From: Oscillospiraceae bacterium
GTDB lineage: Bacteria > Bacillota > Clostridia > Oscillospirales > Ruminococcaceae
Length of the DNA stretch: 5,557 bases
Direction of reading: 5' to 3'
NCBI GenBank assembly: GCA_003508605.1
Contig: DNUB01000091.1
Coordinates: forward strand, 1 to 5,557
Shown: piece by piece, positions 5,489 to 5,557 of the stretch
Layout: each line of letters starts with the position of its first letter
Numbering within the stretch: position 1 is the first letter of the stretch
Translations under genes and position numbers: made by a program
Notes under the pieces: generated by a model
What the model saw: only the letters and a program-made list of their open reading frames with translations
Told to the model about the DNA's origin: nothing
Database searches by the model: none

Positions 5489-5513
5489 TGGAGCCGGAAA
5501 CGTGACTCGAACC
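5489..5513 (-). pseudogene. 3' end of a tRNA gene lacking its 5' part (att-like remnant)
   Basis: Read on the minus strand, this ends in a tRNA 3' terminus: T loop TTCGAGT (5511-5505), 3' T-stem arm CACGT, acceptor arm TTCCGGC (5499-5493), discriminator T, and CCA (5491-5489). The 5' T-stem arm should be complementary to CACGT but reads TTTGG, so the T stem cannot form. Sequence further upstream (5514-5557) shows no anticodon arm. The match therefore stops at the T loop, where tyrosine-recombinase elements often cross over in tRNA genes. An acceptor starting GCCGGAA fits some clostridial tRNAs, perhaps Thr, but the identity cannot be fixed. It may be an attachment-site duplicate whose element lies to the right, or simply a degraded tRNA. 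Confidence 0.55.
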
Positions 5514-5514
5514 A

Positions 5515-5531
5515 AACGAGCCTTGCTCGTT
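5515..5531. repeat. Short perfect hairpin beside the tRNA fragment
   Basis: AACGAGC (5515-5521) and GCTCGTT (5525-5531) form a 7-bp perfect stem with a 3-nt loop, abutting the broken T stem of the tRNA fragment. It has no U tract and is not a normal terminator. It may be the terminal repeat of whatever sequence replaced the 5' part of the tRNA. The window ends 26 nt later. Confidence 0.4.
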
Positions 5532-5557
5532 ATAAGCGAACGTAGTTTGCCAAGCGA

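Overview
The window looks like chromosomal DNA of an endospore-forming Clostridia (Bacillota) member. The evidence is a complete GerA-type spore germinant receptor operon, strong AGGAG-type ribosome binding sites, sigma-A-like promoters and a tRNA-Gly gene with encoded CCA. Base composition is low to middling in G+C. An Oscillospiraceae/Ruminococcaceae-like host is a guess from general sequence feel and cannot be proved here.

Layout, left to right. 1-150 is noncoding, with several small hairpins. About 150-336 (minus strand) holds a structured RNA candidate, 'copy A', beginning about 15 nt after the last gene of the ger operon. 351-4126 (minus strand) is the operon gerA-gerB-gerC: the A subunit, the B transporter-like subunit, and the C lipoprotein overlapping the end of gerB. 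A candidate sigma-G promoter lies just upstream of gerA. 4127-4486 is noncoding and contains one GC-rich hairpin element. A near-consensus promoter (4487-4515, plus strand) then drives a second structured RNA candidate, 'copy B' (about 4522-4727). This is followed by tRNA-Gly(GCC) at 4765-4840 and a rho-independent terminator. A promoter at 5008-5036 drives a 98-residue, very hydrophobic protein (5110-5406) that ends in a strong hairpin terminator. The right edge carries the 3' end of a tRNA gene on the minus strand whose 5' part is missing, like an attachment-site duplicate or a tRNA remnant.

The most interesting observation is that the noncoding DNA after gerC (minus strand) and the noncoding DNA before tRNA-Gly (plus strand) are homologous. 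A gap-free 35-nt block (195-229 minus against 4634-4668 plus) is identical at 28 positions by my count. The shared landmarks flank it in the same order: a 7-bp hairpin, CAATGAGG, an A-rich/CC strand, a long hairpin bounded by TTTCAG and TGAAA, the 35-nt block, a hairpin with ACAAAAGG or GCAAAAGG in its 3' arm, and a GGGTT strand. Several paired arms differ in sequence between copies but still pair. This points to a roughly 190-200 nt structured noncoding RNA present twice within 4.3 kb. I do not recognise its family.

Functionally, gerA, gerB and gerC should form one inner-membrane germinant receptor of the spore, made late in the forespore. The RNA copies, the tRNA and the small membrane protein are separate transcription units. 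Any functional link between the RNA and germination is only positional.
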